Positions 52,801 through 60,713 of a stretch of DNA of 64,000 nucleotides are shown here, piece after piece (position 1 is the first letter of the stretch; each line of letters opens with the position of its first letter). The notes beneath the pieces are model-generated. The model saw only the letters and a list, made by a program, of their open reading frames with translations. It did not search any database and was not told where the DNA came from. A program made the position numbers and the translations under genes. The DNA comes from Chloroflexota bacterium (lineage in GTDB: Bacteria > Chloroflexota > Chloroflexia > Thermomicrobiales > UBA6265): assembly GCA_023423795.1 (NCBI GenBank), contig JAFAEX010000098.1, positions 31,955 to 95,954 of the forward strand, written 5' to 3'.

Positions 52801-54284
52801 TCGCGGCAGTGTGGATGGGAACTGCGCGGATCGAACCGTGGAGCCTCCGAATCGGGTGGTTCGCCGCCTCGGTCGCGGTGCTGGCGGTGGCGGCCTACGC
52901 GCTGTTCCTGCCGTTCCACGCCCATTTCGTCGCGCTGTTCGGGTCCCTGGCGCCGGTCCGCGAGCCGACCGATCCTCGGCAATGGGCGACGCACCTCGGC
53001 GGGCTCGCGGTGGTCAGCGCCGGCGGGTTGTTCGTCCTCTCCTCGCGGCGCGCCGCCGGGCGTGGGCTGAACCTCGCGACGACGGCACTGGCCGGCATCG
53101 TCGCGCTGACGGCCGGGCGGGTGGCCTGGAACCTCATCACCGGGAGTCCGCCGGAGTGGTTCGGGCCGGGCATGGCCGCGCTGGCGGCGGCGATCCTGCT
53201 GGCGGGTTCGTGGGACGCGCTGCCGGCCCGGACGAGCGTGGCGGAACGATGGGTCGATCGGCTGCCGGTGCTGCTCGGCGTCGCGCTCGCGTTCGCGGCG
53301 TTCGCGACCGGGCGCACCGTGCTCTCGATCGCGCTGGCGGCGCTGACGCTGTCGGCGACGGGGTGGCTGTTCGCCGGATCGACGCCGGCGCGGTTCGCCT
53401 GTTTGCTCTCGGCGGCAGCGTGGGGCGTCGTTGCGGGCGTGGAACTGGTCGTGGTCGCCGACGACCTGATCGGGACGACGGCGTACCGCATGAACACGGT
53501 GTTCAAATTCTACAACCAGGTCTGGGTCCTGCTCGTGCTCTCCGCGAGCGCGGGCATCGCGGCGGCGGCGATCCGGTTGGGCTCGCGGCGAGCGGCGACC
53601 GCCCGGGCAACGCAATCCGCATCGTGGGCGCGGGCGACGGTTGCGCTCGCCGTCGTCGTGCTGGTCGCATCGGCGGCCTATCCGGTGCTGGCGGTCCGGC
53701 CGCGGCTGGCGCAGCGTTTTCCCGAACCGCCGCCGGTGGGGACGCTGAACGGGCTCGACTGGATGGACACGGCCGCGCTGCCGTCGCTCGGGTTCGCCGG
53801 CGGAGCGATTTCCTATGCCGACGACCGGGCAGTAATCGACTGGTTCAATCGGGAGGTGTCCGGCACGCCGGTGGTCGCCGAGGCGTCGATCGGGCCGTAC
53901 CGCTGCAACGGGTCGCGCATCTCCAGCGGGACCGGGCTGCCGACGATCCTGGGCTGGGAGCGGCACCAGCAGCAGCAGCGCCCGCTCGCGCAACTGGAGG
54001 GGCGCGCCTCCGACGTGGCCCGCCTGTACGCATCGACCGATCCCGAGGAGAAGGAAACGATCCTGCGCCGGTACGGCGTGGACTACGTGGTCGTTGGCGA
54101 TCTCGAACGCGCCTACCCCATCGCCAACAACGAATGCCAGGCGACGGGTTCCGCCGAAGGAATCGCGGTGCTGGAAGGCATGGACGGTTCGGTGCTCGAA
54201 GAAGCGTTCCGGGTGGGGTCCACGGTCGTCTACCGCGTGCTGCCGCCGGCGAACGTCGTTAGCGGTCCGGGTGACGTGGCGTGA
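49884..54284 (+). CDS. Giant membrane protein: glycosyltransferase-like half fused to DUF2298
   Basis: The 1466-residue protein has about 25 hydrophobic helices. The N-terminal half resembles PMT/ArnT-type (GT-C) glycosyltransferases, with an acidic loop after helix 1 (LNWDEGQDLHPDELF) and an extracellular region around residues 380-580. The second half (from about residue 715) is a DUF2298/Chlor_Arch_YYY domain with the hallmark GVINYYYYGLYL and PFFTGLYADLHAH. Such proteins are presumed to act in cell-surface glycan or lipid-linked sugar transfer; the reaction is unknown. I prefer ATG 49884, which fits a leaderless promoter, over ATG 49857. Its stop overlaps the next gene as GTGA. Confidence 0.85.
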   Translation: MIAGRATLRQRVPSPFTLALAVVWLAALALRLYGLNWDEGQDLHPDELFVARIVLADRIDPGWPPDLGALFVPETSPLNPRSVDPVTGEWREFAYGALPLFITDAVAGAMSLLSGMDWNAGERVYLVGRVLSALLDSATVLLVAAMAWRFGGQAAALGAALVAALTPMMIQLAHFFTTDSWLTFFVAACLFLCLRALDRGTVAMLAAAGFAAGLAMATKGSVFTLYGIVALTALLQVLRRADPDPVAAILDLARRIAASGIAALAGFALFEPYALARPAVYLQSLRTQAEIMRGDFDVPFTRVYVGTTLWDPFWNWFRWGYGPAAALLALAGIWLLLRRAAADRGGPALPLLVWLAGYALVVAAVEVRFLRYLAPLTPVLAVAAGAALARLRHWSLPRLPLLGTRVAAATMAVMALWTMAFTSVYAGEHPRLAASRWLYATAPAGSALTAEYWDDALPRDFGIALSPGAFRFATIPVDLYGDRSPADAAHGLFETLRGVDFLIVSSNRVESGVGAAPWRYPVQNAFYRLLDEGRLGFSLAASWDNPPRLGPLRFGDASADESWVNYDHPTVRIYTRDGDLDRAAWNAQFAWAVAQPWSPTRHEVAPSLLLDGPVGDLPVVDDARWSAGLTGTTTGAVAVWVVLLVALQLAGLPLALWLFRPFADRGWGLARMLAIVVAGYVVWLGASLGVIQFRAVWCAAAIAGLGIAGWYVAGRHGRMERPVPQRATERGAEIAFWSVFALFLLFRFLNPDSWHPIWGGEKPMEFAHLNATLRSASFPPFDPWFSDGVINYYYYGLYLVAYLAKLTGIPSEIAFNLAQPTMLGLLASALFSVGAALGRDLGKGQRAGLLAGTAAVAFGVLVGNLSSAVLLASRRAPPFDSFVDWVWNGSRAIEGAITEFPFFTGLYADLHAHVVALPVTVLAIGLSYAIARGDGLRMGRAAFAGRLAALALVLGTLSATNAWDVPTYAALAVAAVWMGTARIEPWSLRIGWFAASVAVLAVAAYALFLPFHAHFVALFGSLAPVREPTDPRQWATHLGGLAVVSAGGLFVLSSRRAAGRGLNLATTALAGIVALTAGRVAWNLITGSPPEWFGPGMAALAAAILLAGSWDALPARTSVAERWVDRLPVLLGVALAFAAFATGRTVLSIALAALTLSATGWLFAGSTPARFACLLSAAAWGVVAGVELVVVADDLIGTTAYRMNTVFKFYNQVWVLLVLSASAGIAAAAIRLGSRRAATARATQSASWARATVALAVVVLVASAAYPVLAVRPRLAQRFPEPPPVGTLNGLDWMDTAALPSLGFAGGAISYADDRAVIDWFNREVSGTPVVAEASIGPYRCNGSRISSGTGLPTILGWERHQQQQRPLAQLEGRASDVARLYASTDPEEKETILRRYGVDYVVVGDLERAYPIANNECQATGSAEGIAVLEGMDGSVLEEAFRVGSTVVYRVLPPANVVSGPGDVA

Positions 54285-56581
54285 CCGACGCCGAGGCGAT
54301 CTTGCGCTGGCTGGCTGTCGTATCCCTGCTGGCGGTCGCGTTCGCGCCGCTCACGTGGTGGCTCTGCCGGCCGTTGCCGAGCCGGGGCGCGGGCGTCGTC
54401 GTGCCGCTGGCGCTGCTGGCCGCCGCCTGGCCGGGCTGGTTCGCGAGCACCGGGTTCGGGTTGCCGTTCGGGGCGTGGATGCCGTGGGCAGCCGCCGTCG
54501 CCTCGGGCGCGCTTGGATGGGCGCTGCTCCTGCGGCATCGTGCGGTAGACCGTCGCTGGCTCCTGTCGCTGGCGGTCGCCGCCGGGTGCTGGTTCCTCCT
54601 GTTCCTCGTCGAGGTGTGGGTTCGCGGGTTTACGCCGGACCTGACCGGCACCGAGAAACCGATGGACGCGGCCTTCCTGTCCGCCAGCGCGTGGGCGGGC
54701 ACGATGCCGCCGGGCGATCCGTGGTTCGCCGGCCACCCGATCAACTACTACTACCTCGGGTACGTCCTGTTCGGGACCGTTGCGCGGATGGCCGGCGTGC
54801 CGGCGACGACGGCCTACAACCTCGCGATCCCGACGCTGTTCGCGTCCGCCTTCGTTGCGGCCGCGTGCTTCGGCTGGGATGCCGTGCGGCCGTGGCTCGG
54901 ACGCCGGCTTGCGTTGGTGGCTGCCGCTGCGGCCGGGTTCGGACTGGCGGTTGCCGGGAACCTGTACGCGCCGCTGGCGATCCTGCGCCACGGGTGGGCC
55001 GCGATCGACGCCTGGTGGTGGGACGGCGCGGTCGGCTTCGGCTGGAGATCGAGCCGGATCGTTTGCGACGGACCGCGCGTCGAGGGCGCGTGCGCGTACC
55101 CGGCGGTGGAGACGATCAACGAGTTTCCGTTCTTCTCGTTTCTGCTGGCCGACCTCCATCCGCACGTCATGGCGCTGCCGCTGACGCTGCTCGTGCTGAC
55201 GCTGGCCCTCGCCCGGCTCGCCGAAGGGCCGGTCGTGCGGCGGGGCTGGCACTGGGCGTGGCCGGTCGCCGCGGGCGCGAGCGCCTGGTCGTTGTACGCC
55301 GCGAACTCGTGGGATTTCCCCACGGTGTTCGTCGCGCTGCTCGGGGCGTCCTGGCTCGCCAACCGAACGCGACCACTTGCGGTCCTGCGCGAAGCCGTGC
55401 CGATGGTGGTCGCGGCGCTGGTGGCGTGGTTTCCGTTCTGGGCCGCGTTCGATCCGCCGACAGGCGCCGCCGCGGAATTGCCGGATGCCCTCACCGCGAT
55501 CCCGGTCCTGCCGATGGTGTTCACGACCTTCGGGGTGCACACTGGGGAACGGACATCGCTCGGCGAGTTCGCGACCATCTTCGGCATTCCCCTCCTCCTC
55601 TGCGGCTGGCTGCTCGCCAGCGGCGTGGCGCGATCGCGCGACGGTGCCGACGAGGGTGGGTTCGCGCTGCCGCCGTGGCTCCTCGGCTTCGTCGGCGGGC
55701 TGGCAGTGCTGGCGGTGCTGCTGCGCGGCCCCGTGCTGCTGCTGGCGGGCGGATACGCGGCGCTGGCGGCGTGGCTGCTCGTGCGCGGGCGGCTCGACCC
55801 GCCGCGCACGGCGGCGGCGGCGCTCGTCGAGCTCGCCTCGATCCTGTGCGCCGGGGTGGAACTGCTCTACATCCGCGACATCTTCGACAACCGGATGAAC
55901 ACCCTGTTCAAGATCTACTACCAGGCGTGGACGCTGTACGCGCTGGCCGGGGCGATATCGCTGGCACTTCTCTGGTCGGCGGCGCGCGGCCGAGCACAAC
56001 GAACGGGCCTGGCGCTGGCGACCGGGATCGCCGCGGCGGCGATGCTCGCCTATCCGGTTGTCGCGACCCGGCAATGGACGGGAGCGTTCGCCGAGCGGCG
56101 CGGCCTCGACGGCATCGCTTACGCGGTGGACGCGTACCCGGACGAGCACGCGGCGATCCTTTGGCTGCGGGAGCACGCGACCCCCGGCGACGTCCTGCTG
56201 GAGGCGGCGGGGTGTTCGTACCAACCGAACGGCGACCTGCCATTCAATCGGGTTTCGGCCTACACCGGCCTGCCGACGGTCATCGGCTGGGCGAACCACG
56301 AGCGCCAGTGGCGGGGAGGACAGCCGGACCTGCTGGAGGAGATCGCGCCGAGGCAGGCCGACGTGGCCAGGATCTTCGCCGAGCCGAACGGTGCGCTGGC
56401 GGACGAGTACGGCATCGACTGGCTCTACGTCGGCCGCTATGAGGCGGGCGATTGGAAACGGACCTGCGACGTGGCGGGACCGTACGCCGGAATCGACGAA
56501 CCCGGGTTTCCCGGGCCGGGCTGGACCCTCGGGTTCGACAGCCCAACGGTGCGGATCTGGCAACGCGACCGGGGCGAATAG
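54281..56581 (+). CDS. DUF2298 (Chlor_Arch_YYY) membrane protein
   Basis: The 766-residue protein repeats the second half of its upstream neighbour: GTEKPMDAAFLSASAWAG, GHPINYYYLGYVLFGT, NEFPFFSFLLADLHPHVMAL, then FDNRMNTLFKIYYQAWTLYA, and an extracellular C-terminal domain (PNGDLPFNRVSAYTGLP). About 14 helices are seen. It lacks the N-terminal glycosyltransferase-like part. The start GTG overlaps the previous stop as GTGA. The pair probably arose by duplication and may form one complex in the membrane. Confidence 0.85.
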   Translation: MTDAEAILRWLAVVSLLAVAFAPLTWWLCRPLPSRGAGVVVPLALLAAAWPGWFASTGFGLPFGAWMPWAAAVASGALGWALLLRHRAVDRRWLLSLAVAAGCWFLLFLVEVWVRGFTPDLTGTEKPMDAAFLSASAWAGTMPPGDPWFAGHPINYYYLGYVLFGTVARMAGVPATTAYNLAIPTLFASAFVAAACFGWDAVRPWLGRRLALVAAAAAGFGLAVAGNLYAPLAILRHGWAAIDAWWWDGAVGFGWRSSRIVCDGPRVEGACAYPAVETINEFPFFSFLLADLHPHVMALPLTLLVLTLALARLAEGPVVRRGWHWAWPVAAGASAWSLYAANSWDFPTVFVALLGASWLANRTRPLAVLREAVPMVVAALVAWFPFWAAFDPPTGAAAELPDALTAIPVLPMVFTTFGVHTGERTSLGEFATIFGIPLLLCGWLLASGVARSRDGADEGGFALPPWLLGFVGGLAVLAVLLRGPVLLLAGGYAALAAWLLVRGRLDPPRTAAAALVELASILCAGVELLYIRDIFDNRMNTLFKIYYQAWTLYALAGAISLALLWSAARGRAQRTGLALATGIAAAAMLAYPVVATRQWTGAFAERRGLDGIAYAVDAYPDEHAAILWLREHATPGDVLLEAAGCSYQPNGDLPFNRVSAYTGLPTVIGWANHERQWRGGQPDLLEEIAPRQADVARIFAEPNGALADEYGIDWLYVGRYEAGDWKRTCDVAGPYAGIDEPGFPGPGWTLGFDSPTVRIWQRDRGE

Positions 56582-56715
56582 GCGGGCACGAGCGCGACGA
56601 CGGCATTCCTGCGAGTTTCCGTGGGCGCGTGTCGATTCGGCGCGGGGCCGCTCGACAACCCGTCGAATGCCGGCGAACGGTCCGGATGCGGCGTGTTGAT
56701 CCGAGGTGCGAGGAC

Positions 56716-57204
56716 ATGATCCAGAAGATCGCCCCGATGCTGTGGTTCGACGGCAAGGCCGAGGACGCGGCGGCGTTCTACGTTTCCGTCTTCCCCGATT
56801 CGACGGTGACGGACGTGCAGCGGTACGGCGAGGGCGGGCCGGGCGAACCGGGCAGCGCGATGGTGGTCGCCTTCGAACTGGCCGGGCAGGAGTTCACCGC
56901 GATCAACGGTGGCCCGCACTTCACCTTCAGCGAGGCCATTTCGTTCGTGATCGACTGCGGATCGCAGGACGAGGTCGATCGCTACTGGGACGCGCTCACC
57001 GACGGCGGCGAACCGGGCATGTGCGGCTGGCTGAAGGACCGCTACGGCGTATCGTGGCAGGTCGTGCCCCGGCGGCTGCACGAACTCATGCGCGACCCGG
57101 ACGCCTCCCGCGCGAACCGGGTCGTGCAGGCCATGATGGGAATGCAGAAGATCGACATCGCCGAACTCGAGCGCGCCTACGCCGCGGAGGAGGTGCCGGC
57201 GTAG
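56716..57204 (+). CDS. VOC-superfamily protein (PhnB-like)
   Basis: The 162-residue product belongs to the PhnB/3-demethylubiquinone-9 3-methyltransferase-like branch of the vicinal oxygen chelate superfamily. It starts IQKIAPMLWFDGKAEDAAAF and contains INGGPHFTFSEAISFVIDC and MCGWLKDRYGVSWQVVP, typical of the branch. The natural substrate is unknown for most members. ATG 56716 is preceded by GAGG. The end of the gene is followed by a palindromic repeat and tRNA-Pro. Confidence 0.9.
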   Translation: MIQKIAPMLWFDGKAEDAAAFYVSVFPDSTVTDVQRYGEGGPGEPGSAMVVAFELAGQEFTAINGGPHFTFSEAISFVIDCGSQDEVDRYWDALTDGGEPGMCGWLKDRYGVSWQVVPRRLHELMRDPDASRANRVVQAMMGMQKIDIAELERAYAAEEVPA

Positions 57205-57218
57205 CAGCCGGATTCGGG

Positions 57219-57329
57219 TTCCCTTGTCATCCCGAGCGTGTCGAGGAATCTCGTCGTATCTCGACACCTCGACGTTTCGGCGCTGGTACGGGCTCCCTCG
57301 ACAGGCTCGGGATAACGGAGGGCGGGATC
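57219..57329. repeat. Palindromic intergenic element, copy F (imperfect)
   Basis: The left arm from 57219 carries TCATCCCGAGCGTGTCGAGG, and the right arm to 57329 carries CCCTCGACAGGCTCGGGATA. They pair with several mismatches around a spacer of about 40 bases. It lies between the VOC gene and tRNA-Pro. Confidence 0.75.
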
Positions 57330-57422
57330 TGTGAACCGGCTGGGGCAGTGCGCGACATCGCATGCGCGGCCCGGGCGATGCCGTTTGACCGGCCGGCGGC
57401 GACGTTCCTATACTCGTCCCGA

Positions 57423-57498
57423 CGGGGTGTGGCGCAGCCGGTAGCGCGCGGCGTTTGGGACGCTGAGGTCGGAGGTTCGAGTCCTCTCACCCCGACCA
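57423..57498 (+). tRNA. tRNA-Pro (anticodon TGG)
   Basis: A full cloverleaf is visible: acceptor CGGGGTG/CACCCCG, D arm GCGC..GCGC, anticodon stem CGGCG/CGCTG around loop TTTGGGA (anticodon TGG) and T arm GGAGG/CCTCT with TTCGAGT. The CCA end is encoded. Confidence 0.95.
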
Positions 57499-57539
57499 CG
57501 ACGGGCAGCCGTGCTCCGGCGTCGAGCGAAGGGTGGCCG

Positions 57540-58259
57540 ATGGGCGCGGCGGATGCGCAATTCGCGGCGCTGGTGGCGGACCCCGGCCGTCACGCCGCCG
57601 CCGATTTCTCCCCCGAATCCAACGTCCTGCTCGTTCTTTTCGGCGGCATCGCCGGCGGCGTCAGCATGCCGGTGTACGAGTTCTTCCGCGTCACCGAAGC
57701 GTATCCGGCGAAGCGGTTGTTCCTGCGCGATCCGCGCCGGGCCTGGTACCTGCGCGGCTTGCCCGGTGTCGGCGACGACGCGGCGGCGCTGGAGGCCGCG
57801 CTGGCAGAGACGATCCGGCAGAGCGGCTGCTCGCGGGTGGTGATGGCCGGGGCCTCCGCCGGCGGCTTCGCGGCGCTGCGGTTCGGCGCGCGGCTGGGCG
57901 CCGACCGCGTGCTCGCCTTCTCGCCCCAGACGTTCATCGACGCGACCCGCCGCGCGGATGCGGGCGACGACCGCTGGCCGGAGCAGATCGCGGCGCTCCA
58001 TGCCGCCCTCGGCCCAGAGATCGCGGACTACGATGCGGCCGCGTCGGTCGCCGAGGCGCGAGGCGCGTCTTTCGGCATCCACGTCAGCACCGATGACAGC
58101 CTCGACCTCATCCACGCGCGCCGGCTCGCCGGGCTGCCCGGCGTGACGATCCACGAGCATGCCGGTGGCGGGCACAAGTTGGTCAAGTGGCTCAGGGACA
58201 CCGGCGAACTGGCTCCCCTGCTTGCGGACGCCCTTGGTTCCGGTGAACAGAGTTCCTGA
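57540..58259 (+). CDS. Alpha/beta-hydrolase fold protein
   Basis: The 239-residue protein shows a nucleophile elbow GASAGGFAALRFG (serine in G-x-S-x-G), a possible acid in STDDSLDLIH and a late histidine in GGGHKLVKWL, so a full hydrolase triad is likely. The substrate is unknown. The short N-terminal strand LLVLFGGIAGG would start the sheet. ATG 57540 is preceded by AGGGTGG. It lies 41 bases after tRNA-Pro on the same strand, so it may be co-transcribed with the tRNA. Confidence 0.75.
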   Translation: MGAADAQFAALVADPGRHAAADFSPESNVLLVLFGGIAGGVSMPVYEFFRVTEAYPAKRLFLRDPRRAWYLRGLPGVGDDAAALEAALAETIRQSGCSRVVMAGASAGGFAALRFGARLGADRVLAFSPQTFIDATRRADAGDDRWPEQIAALHAALGPEIADYDAAASVAEARGASFGIHVSTDDSLDLIHARRLAGLPGVTIHEHAGGGHKLVKWLRDTGELAPLLADALGSGEQSS

Positions 58260-58261
58260 TA

Positions 58262-58323
58262 CCGCCCCGCCGCGGGTTCTCGCCGGCAGGTTGGGCTTCG
58301 CCGAATTCGGGTGTGCGGGGCGG
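58262..58323. terminator. Long-loop inverted repeat between convergent genes
   Basis: CCGCCCCGC (58262-58270) and GCGGGGCGG (58315-58323) are perfect complements around a 44-base loop, between the converging hydrolase and DUF1349 genes. There is no T tract. A terminator role is only possible. Confidence 0.35.
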
Positions 58324-58334
58324 ATCGGTCTCCC

Positions 58335-58877
58335 CTATCCCGGTTGCTCGATCCGATAGCCGGTGAACGTGACCGCGAAGCCGCGATCCTCGGGAGACGC
58401 AGCCATCGGCCCGGCCAGCACCGTTTCGGGCATCGGGAGGTGGGCGACCCGAAGGGCGGTCCAGTCCGCTCCGGGCCTCGCCCAGAAGACCTCCAGGGTG
58501 TCGCTGCGGCGCACGACGCGGAACCGGACGCGCGGCGGCAGGTCGTCGAGCGGGCACATCGACCAGTCGGAGTAGTCGCGGGTGACGACCACGCTGGCGT
58601 GCTGGCGGCCATCGACGAACTCGATGCCGCACTTCATCCAGGTGGTTTCGTCCACCCGGACCACGAGACCGGCCTGATCGTAGAGCGTGCGGTACTCGCC
58701 GGCGACCTCGACCTCGGCGGCGAAATCGCCGGTAACGTGCTCGCCGTAGAAATGGCCGTTGTCGCGGACAAACCCGTAATGGGTCTTGCGCCAGAAGTCG
58801 CTGCCCGCATCGGTCGTCAGCGACAGGACGGTATCGGTCGCGGTCCAGACGGTCGGCTCGTTGAGCCAGGTTGCCAT
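58335..58877 (-). CDS. DUF1349 family protein (concanavalin-like fold)
   Basis: The 180-residue protein has the DUF1349 pattern: TDAGSDFWRKTHYGFVRDNG, DQAGLVVRVDETTWMKCGIEF, then VVVTRDYSDWS. The family has a beta-sandwich fold like concanavalin-type lectins and includes proteins of unknown binding role, some once called 'regulation of enolase' proteins. No signal peptide is seen, so it is probably cytoplasmic. ATG 58877. It converges with the hydrolase gene and diverges from tRNA-Gly. Confidence 0.88.
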   Translation of the reverse strand: MATWLNEPTVWTATDTVLSLTTDAGSDFWRKTHYGFVRDNGHFYGEHVTGDFAAEVEVAGEYRTLYDQAGLVVRVDETTWMKCGIEFVDGRQHASVVVTRDYSDWSMCPLDDLPPRVRFRVVRRSDTLEVFWARPGADWTALRVAHLPMPETVLAGPMAASPEDRGFAVTFTGYRIEQPG

Positions 58878-58943
58878 CGGTCGAGGCCTTTCATGGTGAG
58901 CGTGGCGCACCGGATTGCATCCCACGGGCCACGATCGAACCGT

Positions 58944-58973
58944 TTGCCCGGCAGGGCTTCGCGGCCGTAGAAT
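58944..58973 (+). promoter_or_regulatory. Promoter of tRNA-Gly
   Basis: TTGCCC (58944-58949) and TAGAAT (58968-58973) lie 18 bases apart, just upstream of the tRNA at 58991. Confidence 0.55.
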
Positions 58974-58990
58974 AGATTGGCGCTGAGCGC

Positions 58991-59066
58991 GCGGGGGTAA
59001 CTCAGTTGGTAGAGTTCCTGCCTTCCAAGCAGGCTGTCGCGGGTTCGAGTCCCGTCCCCCGCTCCA
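58991..59066 (+). tRNA. tRNA-Gly (anticodon TCC)
   Basis: The acceptor GCGGGGG pairs with CCCCCGC, the anticodon stem is CCTGC/GCAGG around CTTCCAA (anticodon TCC), and the T arm is GCGGG/CCCGT with TTCGAGT. The CCA end is encoded. It directly precedes the phage-like region. Confidence 0.96.
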
Positions 59067-59506
59067 CCGAAAACCACGGTTTCATGCGGTTTTTCGACCC
59101 GGGCGAGGTGTCCCGCCCGGGCCGCTTCGTGAGTCCGTGTGCCATCCGTGTGCCACGGACGGACAATGCTCCGTCCAATGGACACTTTTCGCACGGCCCG
59201 CAGCGCGGCAGACGCGGCAACGCCGGCAGGATACCCCGCCGGCGTCGCCGTTTCCGGAATCCTCCCGCCCCTGACACCGGCCGCTTTCCCGTCCCGCTGG
59301 GATGAGGCGGTTCGGTGGAACGAGCGCCGGGGCGCGGGATGGGCAGCAGGCGCTACCCGCTTCGGTCGATTGGGTGCCGCGACGGCGCGGCGGCCGGGGC
59401 CGGGCAGGGCGGTCACCGTGGGCGACTCTCGCCGCGTCGCCTGGTCGCGCTGCCGAGGCAGGGCCGGTGGGCTTCCACCCGGTCCCCGGCCGCCGCGCCC
59501 CCGCCG
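59067..59506. other. Gene-free stretch after tRNA-Gly
   Basis: No gene is supported in these 440 bases. A hairpin with CCCGGGCG and CGCCCGGG arms (about 59099-59123) may end the tRNA transcript. No direct repeat of the tRNA 3' end is visible here or elsewhere in the window. Confidence 0.45.
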
Positions 59507-59722
59507 TTAGACCGGCGGCTTGCGACCGAGCAGCCGCTCGACCGTCGCCGGCGCGTAGACGTTGAATCGGATCAGCACGGCCGTGACGAGCGGCGCAACC
59601 ACCGCCACGAACGTGAGGATTGCCTGCTCCTGGTCGGTCGTCAGCGCGCCGCCGAACGCCCGCCAGAGGCCGATCAGCGCCGCGATGACCGTCCCGATGA
59701 TGACCGCCGGTTCCTTGCTCAT
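59507..59722 (-). CDS. Holin-like small membrane protein
   Basis: The 71-residue protein has two hydrophobic helices (VIIGTVIAALIGLWRAF and ILTFVAVVAPLVTAVLIRF) joined by an acidic turn with TTDQEQ, and a short basic tail. This is the layout of phage holins. ATG 59722 overlaps the stop of the endolysin gene as ATGA, so both are made together, as in phage lysis modules. Holin identity is an inference from topology and context, since holins share little sequence. Confidence 0.7.
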   Translation of the reverse strand: MSKEPAVIIGTVIAALIGLWRAFGGALTTDQEQAILTFVAVVAPLVTAVLIRFNVYAPATVERLLGRKPPV

Positions 59723-60585
59723 GCCGCCTCGACCTCCTCGACCTTGCCGGCGTCCGACCTCAGCACGAGGCCGGCGAAAACCCAGTAGACGGCCCCGTCC
59801 GGCGCGTCGTGCCGCCGGATGAACGGGTAGTGCTCGCCGTCCCGTTTCCGGCACTCGGTCCATTTCGCGGTCACGATCCCCTTGCCGGTCAGGTCCGCGT
59901 GCTCGAACAGCGCCAGCGTCAGATCGTCGGGTTCCGGCGCCGGCGCGGGACCGCTCCCACCCGTGCCCAGCTTCGCCTTCGCCGCCATGATCGCCGGGCC
60001 GGGGCAGTGCGCCCGGTCCACCGAGTTGACCTGGAAGTGGCCGCCAACGTTGGCGAGCGGGATGCCCCATCGCTCCTGCCACCGCTCGGTCTGCCAGAGC
60101 CCGGCGTTTTCCTGCTCCGGTGTCAGCCCTTCGCCCTTGCGCCCTTCGAACTCGATCGTCAGGCTGACCCGGTTCGGGTCGCCGCCGCCGAGCGACGCCA
60201 GCGAGCGGCCCCAGGCGTCCGGGTTCTTGACGTCGCCGTTCGTCCACGGCCCATCCTCGTCGGGGATCACCCGCAGGATGCTGCCGTCGCGCTGGATCAT
60301 CACGTTGGCGCTGGCCGACACCGTCAGCCAGTGGGACAGCGAGCCACGCGTGTTCCCGTCCTGGATGTGCCAGACGATCGCCTGCGGCCGGTAGCCGGCG
60401 CGGCCGGGGATTTTCTTCGCGCGGAGCGTCGCCGCCTGCTTCTCGCTCAGGCCGAACCGCGCGGCGTCTGCCGGTTTCGCGAGGTCGTAGACGACCGGGG
60501 CCTGCCGCCCCGGCTGCGGGGCCGCGCCTTGCATCACCCCGCGCAGCGCCGCCACCGGCTCCACGAGGCAGTAGGTCTTCGCCAT
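59719..60585 (-). CDS. N-acetylmuramoyl-L-alanine amidase (endolysin-like)
   Basis: The 288-residue protein contains an amidase_2/PGRP-type domain. H73 (AIVWHIQDG), H182 (VGGHFQVNS) and the H192-C193 pair (DRAHCPGPA) fit zinc and catalytic positions. IEFEGRKGEGLTPEQ is also typical of phage amidases. The last 70 residues form a separate domain that may bind cell wall. No signal peptide is present, as expected if export relies on the holin encoded downstream in overlap. It diverges from the HNH gene across 128 bases. Confidence 0.85.
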   Translation of the reverse strand: MAKTYCLVEPVAALRGVMQGAAPQPGRQAPVVYDLAKPADAARFGLSEKQAATLRAKKIPGRAGYRPQAIVWHIQDGNTRGSLSHWLTVSASANVMIQRDGSILRVIPDEDGPWTNGDVKNPDAWGRSLASLGGGDPNRVSLTIEFEGRKGEGLTPEQENAGLWQTERWQERWGIPLANVGGHFQVNSVDRAHCPGPAIMAAKAKLGTGGSGPAPAPEPDDLTLALFEHADLTGKGIVTAKWTECRKRDGEHYPFIRRHDAPDGAVYWVFAGLVLRSDAGKVEEVEAA

Positions 60586-60648
60586 CAGCGCACCCCCGAT
60601 TTCCGCATGGCGATGCGATTTCTGCGGTACAATGGAGGCAACGCAAAG

Positions 60649-60678
60649 GGCCGGCGGGTGCTGCTAACACCCCCGGCC
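60649..60678 (+). other. Stem-loop in the leader of the HNH gene
   Basis: GGCCGG-C-GGGTG (60649-60660) pairs with CACCCCCGGCC (60668-60678) around CTGCTAA, an 11-bp stem with one bulged C. A TACAAT box at 60628-60633 would place it at the very 5' end of the mRNA. A smaller stem GACTC/GAGTC then partly covers the GGAGGAG ribosome site. Confidence 0.5.
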
Positions 60679-60713
60679 ACGGCACCCCCCGACTCGCTGG
60701 AGGAGTCAGAGCA

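Noticed and set aside
51567..53993. 808-codon minus-strand frame inside the DUF2298 gene
   Set aside because: Composition is arginine/glutamine-rich without motifs, while the plus strand encodes regular membrane helices and known family motifs.
59043..59066. attL site formed by the tRNA-Gly 3' end
   Set aside because: No second copy of this sequence is visible within the window; the tRNA-Pro match is limited to the common T-arm bases. It stays possible beyond the right edge.
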